Source of the DNA: Streptomyces caelestis
Lineage (GTDB): Bacteria; Actinomycetota; Actinomycetes; Streptomycetales; Streptomycetaceae
Direction: 5' to 3'
DNA: 64,000 nt
Assembly: GCF_001279005.1 (NCBI RefSeq)
Contig: NZ_LGCN01000001.1
Coordinates: 124,001 to 188,000, forward strand
The notes under the pieces were generated by a model. The model had not been told where the DNA came from and made no database searches. It saw nothing but the letters and a program-made list of their open reading frames with translations. The position numbers and the translations under genes were made by a program. Below, piece after piece: positions 8,509 through 16,817 of this stretch; the first letter of the stretch is position 1, and each line of letters opens with the position of its first letter.

Positions 8509-9299
8509 GCGGTGGCCTCGCGGCGGGCCATGACGTGCACCAGGCGGCCCAGCTCCCGGTACGGGCTACGGCTGGAGGCGGCCCACTCGGTCTCGAGCGC
8601 CGCCTGGTACTCCTCCTCGGTGGGCTTCCAGTCGGTGCGGTGGTCGTGGAAGATCCGCACGCCCTGCCACGGCAGGGGGGTGAGACCGTTCGCGCGGGCG
8701 AGGTCGTCCAGGTCGTCGGGGGTGTCGCCGCGTGTGGTGATGCCGAGGTTGCCGACGCTGGCTGCCTGCCCGCTCTCGATCTGCGCCCGGGCCGACGCGT
8801 AGTCGCCGGACAGTGCCTCGCGCACGCCCACGGCGAGCCGGTTCTTCGTCAGGACGCTGAGGATGCCGCCGTCGGCGACGAGCCGGGCGAGGTGGGCGAC
8901 GGGGGCGACGGAGTCGGCCAGGTACATCACGACGCCGTGACAGACGACCGCGTCGAACGCGGCGTCATCGAACGGCAGGGTGTAGATGTCGCCCTCACTC
9001 AGGGTGACTCGCTCGGCGATCTCGGGAACGGCGGCGACCCGCTTGGCGGCGGCCTCGAGCATGCCGGGCGACTTCTCCACGCCGGACACGTGGTGTCCGG
9101 CGGCCGCGAGGCGCAGCACCATCTCCCCGTCGCCGCATCCGACGTCCAGGACCCGGGCGGGCCGGTCACCAAGCTCGGCCAGGACCCGGCGCGCGGTGAT
9201 GTCGTGGCGCAGACGGCCGCGGCCGCCGCCGGAGTACGCGGCGTAGCCGGAACCGACGGTCGCGAAGTCCGGGGAGGTGGAGGAGGAAGCAGCGGTCAT
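8505..9299 (-). CDS. class I SAM-dependent methyltransferase
   Basis: A 264-residue Rossmann-fold methyltransferase. Motif I is VLDVGCGDGEM, followed by an acidic end of strand 2 (VSGVEKSPGML), motif II-like DAAFDAVVCHGVVMYL and GGILSVLTKNRL. The pattern is close to the CmoM/SmtA-like and small-molecule methyltransferases. The ATG at 9299 is chosen because it overlaps the TGA of the upstream gene (ATGA); the longer open frame upstream is a shadow. The stop overlaps the start of the phosphoribosyltransferase-like gene. Substrate unknown; a nearby SAH-hydrolase-like gene may handle its by-product. Confidence 0.88.
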   Translation of the reverse strand: MTAASSSTSPDFATVGSGYAAYSGGGRGRLRHDITARRVLAELGDRPARVLDVGCGDGEMVLRLAAAGHHVSGVEKSPGMLEAAAKRVAAVPEIAERVTLSEGDIYTLPFDDAAFDAVVCHGVVMYLADSVAPVAHLARLVADGGILSVLTKNRLAVGVREALSGDYASARAQIESGQAASVGNLGITTRGDTPDDLDDLARANGLTPLPWQGVRIFHDHRTDWKPTEEEYQAALETEWAASSRSPYRELGRLVHVMARREATA

Positions 9300-9805
9300 G
9301 GGGTGAACTCCTTGTTGAGGGTGGGCCAGTGTTCGACGAGGAAGCGGAACGAGGGGTAACGGCCTCCGGTGGACAAGGCCTCTCCGGCCGCTCCGGAGGG
9401 GGTGAAGGTGCCGGTGCGGAGGGCCTGGCGGATACGGACCAGGCGCGGGATCCGGGCGGCCAGCTGCGGCACCCGGGCCCGGGCGTCCGGGGCCGGCAAC
9501 CATGCGGTCAGCTGGTGCGGGCGCATTTCCTCCCACACCACGACGTCCGCGATCCCGCCGCCCAGGCGTACGGCGAGGAAGTGCGGCACCGCGGTCGTCC
9601 CGGGCGACGGGCCGCGGTGGCCGAGGGTGGTGACGGCGCCGGGGTAGCCGGTGCGCAGGGCGGTGAGGTGCTCGGCGAACACGGCGCTGAGGTTGCAGGC
9701 CAGGCAGCCGCACACCGACCGGACGCCGGTGAGGTCGTCGAGGGTGAAGATCCGCTCAGCCACGTCCGCCGCCGGCGGCCGGGCCGTAGAGGCGGTAGTA
9801 GTCAT
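9296..9805 (-). CDS. hypothetical protein with CGCLAC motif
   Basis: A 169-residue protein with no family recognised. It has a conspicuous SVCGCLACNLS segment about 30 residues in, which could bind a metal. The rest is a mixed alpha/beta sequence ending PSFRFLVEHWPTLNKEFTP. Starting at the ATG at 9805 it overlaps the upstream SAH-hydrolase-like gene by 50 bases; the GTG at 9763 would cut the overlap to 8 bases and may be the true start. Its stop overlaps the methyltransferase start (ATGA), so it belongs to the same operon. Confidence 0.65.
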   Translation of the reverse strand: MTTTASTARPPAADVAERIFTLDDLTGVRSVCGCLACNLSAVFAEHLTALRTGYPGAVTTLGHRGPSPGTTAVPHFLAVRLGGGIADVVVWEEMRPHQLTAWLPAPDARARVPQLAARIPRLVRIRQALRTGTFTPSGAAGEALSTGGRYPSFRFLVEHWPTLNKEFTP

Positions 9806-11261
9806 CGACGATGCCCGCCTCGGCCAGGATCAGGTTGGTCGCGGCGACGTTGTGCCCGGGCCGCAGCCGCTCGTCGGCGCGGGCCAGGGCCACCGCGCCG
9901 ACCGCGAGCCCGGCCAGGACCAGGTCAACGTACCTGTTGGACAGGGACTCGGCGTAGTGGAAATTGATCGGCATACCGTGCCCGAGGACGACGATCTCGG
10001 GGCCGCCGGCGAGCTGGTAGCCGGTGCCGAGCACGCCCCGGTCCGTCACCGCGGTGCTGCCGGCGCGCAGCTCGTCGAGATCGAACTCGAAGTTCCGGCT
10101 GGTGGTGCTGACCAGGAACGACCGCTCCGGCAGGAGCCGGGCCTCGCGCGCGCCGAAGCTGCGGCTGCCGACACAGCCGATAACCAGCCGCGGCTGGTGC
10201 GTACGCACCAGCTGCTTCAGCGACTTACCGGTGAGGAACCCTTCCTCGTGCGCGGCGACCAGGCGGGTGATGTCGGAGTCGAACACCGCGACCCGCATCC
10301 GCCGCATCTCCAGGACGCGGGCGACCTCGTGCCCGATCCGGCCGAAGCCGAGCACGAGCGCGGCCTGACCCTCCAGCTTCTCGTCCGGCAGCAGCCTCAA
10401 GGTGTTGCGGACGGCCGCGTCGGCTATGCCGTACGACTCGATCATGGACTTCATGTCGCTCTCGGCCACGCTGAACAGCGGCAGCGGCAGGTCGAGCCCT
10501 TCCACCTTGCGAATACCGGAGGTGGTCTGCTCCACCAGCCCAACGAAGTGGTCCGCCTGCCCGGGCAGTTCGCGAAGGACGGTGGGCAACACGTAGCCGC
10601 CGTCGTCCATCACCACGGTGCGCTTACCGGAGGCGGCGACGCGGCTGATGTGGTCCTCGATCCCTTCGCGCAGGTCCCGGTAGCGCCACACGGTGATGCC
10701 GTGCCGATGTACCAGGTGCGCGTCCACCCGGTGGGTGTGCGCGTAGGGGTACTCCTTGTCGATCACGGTCATGTGCCCCGGGTCCACACCGAGGGCGAGC
10801 AGGCTGTCGACCAGCACGAGGAAGTCCCGCATGTGGTGAATCGTCAGCAGCACACCGACGCCGGACAGCGGCTTGTCGGCCCACCGGTCGGCCAGCCGGC
10901 TCGTCAGCGGCAGCTCGGACACGGCCGCAGCGACCTCGGTGGCAGTGAACGGCAGATGGCGTACGGCCGCGAAGAACGCCTCAGCCGCGGCCGGGGTGCC
11001 CTGTTCGAACGTCGCCACGATCCGGTAGGTGTGCGCGACCGCCGCGGCCGGGTCCGCCGGAACGGCCAGCGTCAGCCGGCCGCGGCCGCCGTCGGCGAGC
11101 GAGCACTGCCACGACGCCGATGTCTCGTCCCAGTCCATGCTCTGCACGCCGGGGGTGAGAGCAAGTCGGGCGGCGAGTTCACCGGCCAGATGCCGGACCT
11201 CGTCCTGAGTGCCGATGACGTCGACCGCGTGGACGAGCGGCGGTTTCACGGATACGGGCAT
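9756..11261 (-). CDS. S-adenosylhomocysteine hydrolase-like protein
   Basis: A 501-residue protein; the start at 11261 follows a clear AGGAGGG ribosome site. The central and C-terminal part resembles the NAD-binding domain of S-adenosylhomocysteine hydrolase: LEGQAALVLGFGRIGHEVARV is the dinucleotide-binding loop, followed by VFDSDITRLVAAHEEGF. A preceding DDGGYVLPTVL and the C-terminal LGHGMPINFHYAESLSNRYVD also fit the family layout. The N-terminal 120 residues differ from the usual enzyme. It might recycle SAH from the methyltransferase two genes downstream, or be a repurposed NAD-dependent member; I cannot confirm catalytic competence. Confidence 0.75.
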   Translation of the reverse strand: MPVSVKPPLVHAVDVIGTQDEVRHLAGELAARLALTPGVQSMDWDETSASWQCSLADGGRGRLTLAVPADPAAAVAHTYRIVATFEQGTPAAAEAFFAAVRHLPFTATEVAAAVSELPLTSRLADRWADKPLSGVGVLLTIHHMRDFLVLVDSLLALGVDPGHMTVIDKEYPYAHTHRVDAHLVHRHGITVWRYRDLREGIEDHISRVAASGKRTVVMDDGGYVLPTVLRELPGQADHFVGLVEQTTSGIRKVEGLDLPLPLFSVAESDMKSMIESYGIADAAVRNTLRLLPDEKLEGQAALVLGFGRIGHEVARVLEMRRMRVAVFDSDITRLVAAHEEGFLTGKSLKQLVRTHQPRLVIGCVGSRSFGAREARLLPERSFLVSTTSRNFEFDLDELRAGSTAVTDRGVLGTGYQLAGGPEIVVLGHGMPINFHYAESLSNRYVDLVLAGLAVGAVALARADERLRPGHNVAATNLILAEAGIVDDYYRLYGPAAGGGRG

Positions 11262-11304
11262 GGACGCCCTCCTGTCAGGGTGTGGATCACGGGATGCCCG
11301 GGAC

Positions 11305-12174
11305 TCAACGCTCGCCGGGAAGGATGTAGGTGCGGCAGCGGCCGGTGACACGCATGCCGCTGGCGGTGAAGTCGGCCGGGTCCTGCCGCGTCACCGCGCG
11401 CACGGTCGCCACCCGCTGACTGGCGGCCAGGGCGTGCGCCTGGGCGATCAGCCGCCTGCAGACCTCCGTATCGGCGGCCCACACCTCGGCCACCAGCAGC
11501 TCACTGCCGGTGGTGTTTCGCTGGACCAGGGCCAGCAGCAGCGCCCCGGTTGGCGGGTCGAGCAACAGCGTCTCGGCGCTGAAGCGTGCGTCGTCCCGCC
11601 ACCGCAACAGCGTCGACTCGGCGAACGACGACTCCAGACCGGCGAACCGGCGGCCGGCCGCAGCGACGTACGCCTCCAGCCCGGTGATGCCGACTGCGGT
11701 GACGGCACCGGGCACGTCGGCGGACGGGGTGCCGTGCAGCACCGTGATGGTGTCCAGCACTTCCCACCCGGCCTCGGTGAAGAACACGCCGGCGCCGTCA
11801 CGGTCCACGGGCACGTCCGTGGTCACCAGCGGCCACTGCACCGCGCCCACCACCGTCTGCAGCAGCCTTCGACCGAGACCCGCTCGTCGCGCCGAGGGCT
11901 CCACAACCGGACCCCACAGCCGCGCCCTCGTCTCACCGGGCTCCGGGCGCCGCACGGCACACCAGCCGGTCAGGTTCTGCCCGTCGCGGGCCACCGCGAG
12001 GACGGGCGGCACGCCGGTCAGCGCGTTCGTCAGCCGTGAGCGCACCAGGGAGGCGCTGACCGGCCGGTCGTCGCTGTACCCGCTGATGCACCGCTGAGCC
12101 AGGACCGCGAGCTCTTCACACACGTCGTCATCAAGGCTCGGGAGCAGGTCGATCTGCAGACGGGAATCACTCAT
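11305..12174 (-). CDS. tandem GNAT acetyltransferase
   Basis: A 289-residue protein with an N-terminal GNAT fold: LWGPVVEPSARRAGLGRRLLQTV holds the acetyl-CoA-binding R/QxxGxG/A-type loop. The C-terminal half (LLRWRDDARFSAETLLL ... LLVAEVWAADTEV) has the look of a second, degenerate GNAT domain. The acceptor is unknown. The ATG overlaps the TGA of the DUF6624 gene (ATGA), and 43 bases separate its end from the SAH-hydrolase-like gene, so a single operon is likely. Confidence 0.8.
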   Translation of the reverse strand: MSDSRLQIDLLPSLDDDVCEELAVLAQRCISGYSDDRPVSASLVRSRLTNALTGVPPVLAVARDGQNLTGWCAVRRPEPGETRARLWGPVVEPSARRAGLGRRLLQTVVGAVQWPLVTTDVPVDRDGAGVFFTEAGWEVLDTITVLHGTPSADVPGAVTAVGITGLEAYVAAAGRRFAGLESSFAESTLLRWRDDARFSAETLLLDPPTGALLLALVQRNTTGSELLVAEVWAADTEVCRRLIAQAHALAASQRVATVRAVTRQDPADFTASGMRVTGRCRTYILPGER

Positions 12175-12779
12175 GCGGCGGGCCTTTCTGCGAGCCGGAC
12201 GGGCGAGGCGGCGAGAGGGGGTAAGGAGGCGATCTGCCTGTGCCGCTCGCGCAGACGGTGAGCCTGTTCGGCATACGGTGGCAGGCCCGCGCCGGCCCGG
12301 CGGGGGTTGAGCTGTTCGGGATCGGTGATCGGGTGCGGCTCGAGGAGCCCGTCGGGGCGGAACCAGTGCTGGGTTCCGTAGACCTGCAGCTGCCCGGCGT
12401 TGACGAGGCAGCGGTCGTGTAGGTGGGCGAGTTGGGCGCTGGTGGCGTCACCGGCTTTCACGGCATTCTGCAGCAGGCTAAGCAGTATCCGCTGGAGCGC
12501 CGGGGTGTGGTCGCTTTGCACCGCGATGTCTACGGCGGCCTGGCAGGCGTCCGCCCCCACGGTGCTCCGGCGTGGCCATTGCCCGAGCTGTGCGACGATC
12601 CGCTTCAGCCCGGTGGTGTTGTCGTGCTGGGTCTGGGCGAGGGCCGCGAGCGCGTCCGGTGTCATGCCGAGGCGTTCGGCGCCGGGTGTGCGCCAGTGCG
12701 CCTTGGCGCGCAGCGCGCGGCTCAGCAGGTCCTCCGCGAGAGTGGGGTCGCCCGGGGCGGGCTGGTGGTGCTCGTTCAC
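12171..12779 (-). CDS. DUF6624-like protein
   Basis: A 202-residue protein with the pattern I associate with the DUF6624 family: GLKRIVAQLGQWPRRSTVGADACQAAV, QSDHTPALQRILLSLLQNAVKAGDATSAQLAHLHDRCLVNAG and QVYGTQHWFRPDG. The biochemical function is not known to me. It is translationally coupled at both ends (ATGA overlaps with the HAD-like gene upstream and the GNAT gene downstream). Family assignment rests on remembered motifs, not a search. Confidence 0.7.
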   Translation of the reverse strand: MNEHHQPAPGDPTLAEDLLSRALRAKAHWRTPGAERLGMTPDALAALAQTQHDNTTGLKRIVAQLGQWPRRSTVGADACQAAVDIAVQSDHTPALQRILLSLLQNAVKAGDATSAQLAHLHDRCLVNAGQLQVYGTQHWFRPDGLLEPHPITDPEQLNPRRAGAGLPPYAEQAHRLRERHRQIASLPPLAASPVRLAERPAA

Positions 12780-13489
12780 GAGCTCACCTGTGCTTCTGTG
12801 CCGGCGGGGCGGGGCCCGCGCTTTGTGACCCAGACCTCGCTCAGGAGGGAGTGGATGGTGACCGTGCGGCCCGGAGTGCGGTAGGCGGCCACGACCTTCT
12901 CCGCGAACTCCTCCCGCGCAGCGCCGGTGAGCTTCCTGCCTATGGCGGCGTGCGTTCTCGGTGGGGTCACAGGACGTTCTCCCTCGCGTGCGAGGGCGAG
13001 TCCGGCGCCCAGGGTTCGGATCTGTTCGAGCATCGCCTCGTACTCCCTGTCGTCGTCGCTGATGTCGACCCGGGAGGCGGCGAGGATGCCGTCGCCGGAG
13101 ATCACGAACGAGCGGAAGTACCGGGTCAGGCGAGCGGCTTCGAGCTTGCAGCGTTGCGCGTCGGGCGACCCGTTCGTGACGACGCCCAGTTCCCAGTCAT
13201 GGCCGGCGAGTTGCTGCAAGGCGGTGCAGACCTCGGGACGGTAGGGCACAAGTTCGGCGGAGCGTCGCCGGTAGTCGGCGTGCAGGAACGCGATGGAGCG
13301 CCGGAGTTTGAAGGTGCTCTTGATCTCGGCGAAGAACGTGTGGCGGGCGTCGGCGTGGCACGGCTCGGCTCTCATGAGCGCGGACGGAGGGATGCCGGTG
13401 GAAGCACAGAACTCCTCCGCCCACCTGGCGAATGCCGCCGCGTGGTCGGTAAGAGTGCCGTACAGGTCGAAGAGCGCTGCCTTGCGCAT
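12776..13489 (-). CDS. chimeric protein: truncated HAD domain fused to HTH-protein remnant
   Basis: A 237-residue open frame. The N-terminal two thirds is a HAD hydrolase (KAALFDLYGTLTD motif I; LGVVTNGSPDAQR motif II) that stops at FRSFVISGD, where motifs III and IV (Lys and the GDxxxD acidic pair) should follow. The remaining sequence (EYEAMLEQIRTLGAGLA ... AYRTPGRTVTIHSLLSEVWVTKRG) looks like the C-terminus of a small actinobacterial HTH protein. The stretch between TVTI and HSLLSE, which normally carries the recognition helix, is missing. The product probably lacks phosphatase activity. ATG 13489 follows a GGGGGTGA site; GTG 13504 is an alternative. Confidence 0.65.
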   Translation of the reverse strand: MRKAALFDLYGTLTDHAAAFARWAEEFCASTGIPPSALMRAEPCHADARHTFFAEIKSTFKLRRSIAFLHADYRRRSAELVPYRPEVCTALQQLAGHDWELGVVTNGSPDAQRCKLEAARLTRYFRSFVISGDGILAASRVDISDDDREYEAMLEQIRTLGAGLALAREGERPVTPPRTHAAIGRKLTGAAREEFAEKVVAAYRTPGRTVTIHSLLSEVWVTKRGPRPAGTEAQVSS

Positions 13490-13494
13490 CGTGG

Positions 13495-14186
13495 TCACCC
13501 CCACACCGGACCGGGGCCCGACAGCGCGACCCTGGCCAGCCCCGCTGTGGGAAAGTCAGCCGCCGCCAGGGTGGTTTCGTCGAGCTCGGCGTTGATCAGC
13601 TCCCGCATCAACTGGCGGACGACCAGCCGGTGCAGAGCGTCATCGCCCAAGCGGACGACCTGGTTGGTCTGCGGAGGGTCGGTGGGGGAGTACAGGGTGC
13701 CGCGCACGCCGATGACCGGGGCTTCGCGCACGCGCAGAGCGATGAACCCGCGCTGGAGCGCCTGGTACGCGCGCCGGGCGCACGGGATGCAGACCGCGGG
13801 CGTGGCGGTCGTGATGCTGCTGGGGAAGGACACGAGCGCCTGGGTGTTCTCATCGGCGTGCAGGAGCCAGAGCGTTCCGCGTTCGTCGCGGTCCGGGTCG
13901 CCCTTGCAGACTCCGCACAATGGCCGCCCGTCCATGACCTCGCATGGCGCGCGGGGTGGTGCGCGGCCCAGTCCGGCTCGCCGGTCGGTGCCCCTTCCCA
14001 TCGCCCCCAGAGCAGGCCGTCGACGTCACGGTCCTCGGGCCGTTCGTCGGCGAAGTAGACGTGCCCGTTCTCGTCGAACAGCACGGTGACGTCGCAGGCG
14101 AACTCGCCCTCGAACGGAGCGATGTACAGGGGAATGCGCCGCTTATGGGGCGGGTTTGTGGACGGTGGAGCGCTGAGGGCTTGCAC
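13495..14186 (-). pseudogene. conserved Streptomyces protein, frameshifted
   Basis: Two overlapping frames make up one family. The upstream frame starts at 14186 and gives IPLYIAPFEGEFACDVTVLF, DENGHVYFADERPEDRD and LLWGRWEGAP. After about 13937 the sense continues in another frame as MDGRPLCGVCKGDPDRDERG, LWLLHADENTQALVSF and CIPCARRAYQALQRGFIALR. I recognise this layout (FDENGHVYFADE ... CGVC ... RDERGWLWLL ... CxxCA) as a common single-frame Streptomyces protein of unknown function with two Cys pairs. One missing base near 13937 would restore it. Either a real inactivating deletion or a sequencing error. Confidence 0.7.
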
Positions 14187-14311
14187 GGACGTCTCCTGGT
14201 CAGGCGGCGCGGATCTGCTCGGTCTCTTTGGCGCGCTCGGCAGTGGCGATCGCGACCCGAGGTCCGCTGGCCGCGGTCATGGCCGTTACTGTTGGGCGGC
14301 AGGGCGGAGCC

Positions 14312-14723
14312 CTATGCGTCGGCGGCGAGGGCTGTGAGGACGGGGTGGGCTAGCAGTGGCCGGCTGAGCCGGTTGCCGTCCCGGCTCACCCATCCGGAGG
14401 CGCTGGCCACGCGTCCGGCCGGGCTGCGAACGTGGGGAGGGCGAGGCTGGTGCCTGCCTTCAGGTAGGTCGTGCCCGGCGGCCAGGCAGGCACATCGGAC
14501 TCTGGTGGGAGGAAGATCCCCCACTGACCGGCGTGCGCGAAGACCCAGCCCAGAGGAGCGGTCCGCGCCCCTTCCCGCGAGGGCGCTCATTAGGAACCGG
14601 CCAAGCCCTTCGGGCATGAGCAGGACCTCCCAGTCTGGGCCCGACCCGCCGCAACTGGGCAGCCAGGGGGAGATCGCTCGGCGGGTCGGGAGCGGTACGA
14701 GTCGCGAAGGTCGCGAGGGTCAT
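14312..14723 (-). pseudogene. P450-linked conserved hypothetical, three frameshifts
   Basis: The ATG at 14723 overlaps the P450 stop codon (ATGA) and opens MTLATFATRTAPDPPSDLP. The sense then moves to a second frame (GSGPDWEVLLMPEGLGRFLM), to a third (LGWVFAHAGQWGIFLPPESD ... WPPGTTYLKAGTSLALP), and back to the second (SGWVSRDGNRLSRPLLAHPV) up to the stop at 14312. The four pieces together make one protein-like sequence of about 135 residues, so at least three indels are needed. The family is unnamed to me. Its coupling to the P450 shows it was once part of the conservon operon. Confidence 0.65.
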
Positions 14724-15979
14724 GTCACGGGTCCTTGCTGGCACGCCTTGGCCGAGAGGGCCAGGGTGCCGGAGGCGGGCGGGCGGGGGGCGAGTTCGAC
14801 GGCGAGCTGCGCGCTGCTGTACCCGCGCAGGACGTTGTTCAGGACGCGGACCGGCTCGCCGTCGAGCGTGAGGTGGAAGCAGCGGGCGGCCAGGGCGCGC
14901 AGGATGGTTCGGGCTTGGAGCTCGGCGAGCGGGATGCCGGCGCACAGGTGCGGTCCGCCGCCGAAGGCGAGGTGTTGGTGGTTGCGCGGGCGCCTGATGT
15001 TGAACTCGTCGGCTTCGTCTCCCCAGTGGCGGGGGTCGCGGCCGGCGGAGCCGTACAGCAGCCACACCTGGTCGCCCGCGGCCAGGTGGACGCCGCCGAT
15101 GTCGGCGTCCTTGGTCAGCAGCCGCCCGAAGCCCTGTATGGGGGCTTCGAGTCTCAGAGCCTCGTGGAAGGCGGGTGTGGCCCAGCGGACGGGGTCGCGG
15201 CGGAGGGTCTGCCACTGCTCCGGGTGCCGGGCGAGTTGGACGAGGCAGTCTGCGAGGCCGAGGACGGTGGTGTCGATGGCCGCGGCCGTGTACGCCGAAG
15301 CGAGGGGTACCGCGTCGCTCTCCTCGATCTGCCCAGCGTCGACGGCTTCGAAGATGGCCCCCATCCACGACTCAGGGGGCACGTTCTCGCGGATCAGCCT
15401 CTCGTGGAGCATCCCGACCATGCGGGACGCCAGCGGCAGCGCCTGCTGGTAGCGGTCGCCGTGCGGGCCGAACACGTCGAACGTCGCCGCGGCACCGGAC
15501 AGCAGTACCTCCCGGTCCGCGTCGGGCAGGCCCATCAGCTCCATCACCGTGTCGCAGACCATGTGCCGGGCCAGCACGGCGGCGTCGAACCGACCCGGCT
15601 TCGTGTACTGGTCCACCAGGCGCTCGGCACGGTCGGTGATCCGGCGGGCCAGGGCCCTCATCGCGCGGGGAGCGAGCTGCTTGGACAGGACTCGGCGGAG
15701 CTTGGCGTCAGCGGAGCCGTCGGAGGCCGGAACCGTACCGGCAAGGATCTCCCGATTCGCGAGGGCGGTGAGGGCGATCCCGCCCTCGGAGCCGAAGACG
15801 TCCGGGGCCTTGAGGATCGCGAGGAGGTCGGCGTGCCGGGGTATGGCCCACACGCCGTACTCCTCCAGGTACACGGCAGCACCAGTGCACCGCAGGGCGC
15901 CGTACGACGGGTACGGGTCGGCCAGAACGCGGTCGTCGAACAAACGGAGAGAGCTGCTGGGCCCGATGCTGCTCTGCAT
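14720..15979 (-). CDS. cytochrome P450
   Basis: A 419-residue bacterial class P450 with all core motifs: helix-I region AYTAAAIDTTVLG (a variant of AGxDT), the K-helix ExxR in EALRLEAP, and the heme loop FGGGPHLCAGIPLA with Cys346 as thiolate ligand. Such P450s commonly close conservon operons in Streptomyces, and this one follows a broken cvnC-cvnD remnant. It is intact although both neighbouring genes are damaged. Partner ferredoxin and substrate are unknown. Confidence 0.92.
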   Translation of the reverse strand: MQSSIGPSSSLRLFDDRVLADPYPSYGALRCTGAAVYLEEYGVWAIPRHADLLAILKAPDVFGSEGGIALTALANREILAGTVPASDGSADAKLRRVLSKQLAPRAMRALARRITDRAERLVDQYTKPGRFDAAVLARHMVCDTVMELMGLPDADREVLLSGAAATFDVFGPHGDRYQQALPLASRMVGMLHERLIRENVPPESWMGAIFEAVDAGQIEESDAVPLASAYTAAAIDTTVLGLADCLVQLARHPEQWQTLRRDPVRWATPAFHEALRLEAPIQGFGRLLTKDADIGGVHLAAGDQVWLLYGSAGRDPRHWGDEADEFNIRRPRNHQHLAFGGGPHLCAGIPLAELQARTILRALAARCFHLTLDGEPVRVLNNVLRGYSSAQLAVELAPRPPASGTLALSAKACQQGPVT

Positions 15980-16012
15980 GACTTCTCCCGGTCGAGGGCT
16001 GATCAGCGGTGG

Positions 16013-16449
16013 TCAGGTGGTCACGCGGGAACGGGAGATCACCCGGTCGAGCACGGCGAGCAGGGCGTCGCGCACGGAGCCGCGCTCACGGGCGTCGACC
16101 ATGACGATGTCGTCCTAATGATCGCGCCCTTGGCGCCCTCCACGGGGTCCGGCCACATGAACCAGAACCGGTCCTGCCCCGGGGTGCCGAAGAGCATCAG
16201 CACGTCCGTGGCGACGTCCGTGGTGAAAGTGATCCGGTCGAAGTCCATGGCGACGGTCGCACTGTTCTTGTCCGGGGTGCCGGCCAGGTCGTCGACGGTG
16301 GTGCTGAGCTGACTCAAGCGCTCCTCGGTGCGCAGCGGAGTGATCTCGCTGATGGCGCCGATCAGCGTGGTCTTGCCGACGCCGAAGCCCCCGGCGACGA
16401 GGATCTTCACGTTCTGCGCGGGCGGGTCGAGGCGATCAGAGGTTTTCAA
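16013..16449 (-). pseudogene. conservon GTPase remnant (CvnD-like) with internal deletion
   Basis: The N-terminal frame has a perfect P-loop (VAGGFGVGKTTLIGAI), TEERLSQ, TVAMDFDRI and LFGTPGQDRFWFMWPDP, all typical of CvnD GTPases. It breaks after VEGAKGAII. In another frame the C-terminus resumes as DIVMVDARERGSVRDALLAV and runs to the stop at 16013. Compared with the intact 199-residue CvnD at 20479-21078, about 50 residues, including the TKxD-equivalent region, are deleted and the frame is shifted. The product cannot fold as a complete GTPase. Confidence 0.8.
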
Positions 16450-16690
16450 GTCCGGTCCTGATTCTGAGGAGGAAGTCGGTGTCGGGGTCGTTTCCGCCGA
16501 CGAGGCCTTGGAGGATGACGAGTTCGCGGTTTTCGAGTTCGACGACGAGGGCCGCGGTGGGGGTGAGCTTGAGGCGTAGGTTGGCGGCGATATCAGCGAC
16601 GGCGATGCCGGGGGACCGGTCGGCGAGACGCAGGACCGGGACGCTGGCGAGCCGGTCCGATGGTGCGGTAGGGCGGATCAGCGTCTGCAT
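16436..16690 (-). CDS. short CvnC-like DUF742 protein
   Basis: An 84-residue protein whose C-terminal half matches the DUF742 winged-helix protein CvnC at 21059: RSPGIAVADIAANLRLKLTP aligns with CLPGVLAVSEVAVHLELPGA, and both end in FLxRxxxGLxxL. It is about 35 residues shorter than the intact copy, missing the usual N-terminal RPY..TGGRT segment, so it may be truncated. The end overlaps the cvnD remnant by 14 bases as in normal conservons. No cvnA or cvnB lies upstream, so this is a leftover of a second conservon. Confidence 0.65.
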   Translation of the reverse strand: MQTLIRPTAPSDRLASVPVLRLADRSPGIAVADIAANLRLKLTPTAALVVELENRELVILQGLVGGNDPDTDFLLRIRTGLENL

Positions 16691-16817
16691 GGTGATCCGC
16701 CCGCCGTCGTCCGCGCTCGTGGCGGTCAGGTGCGGGGCCGTCCAGGTGAAGGGACGGCCCCCACGGTGCGAGGCCGGGCAGGGGCGCTCCTTGCGGCAGG
16801 CGGACCGAGCGGGTTGT

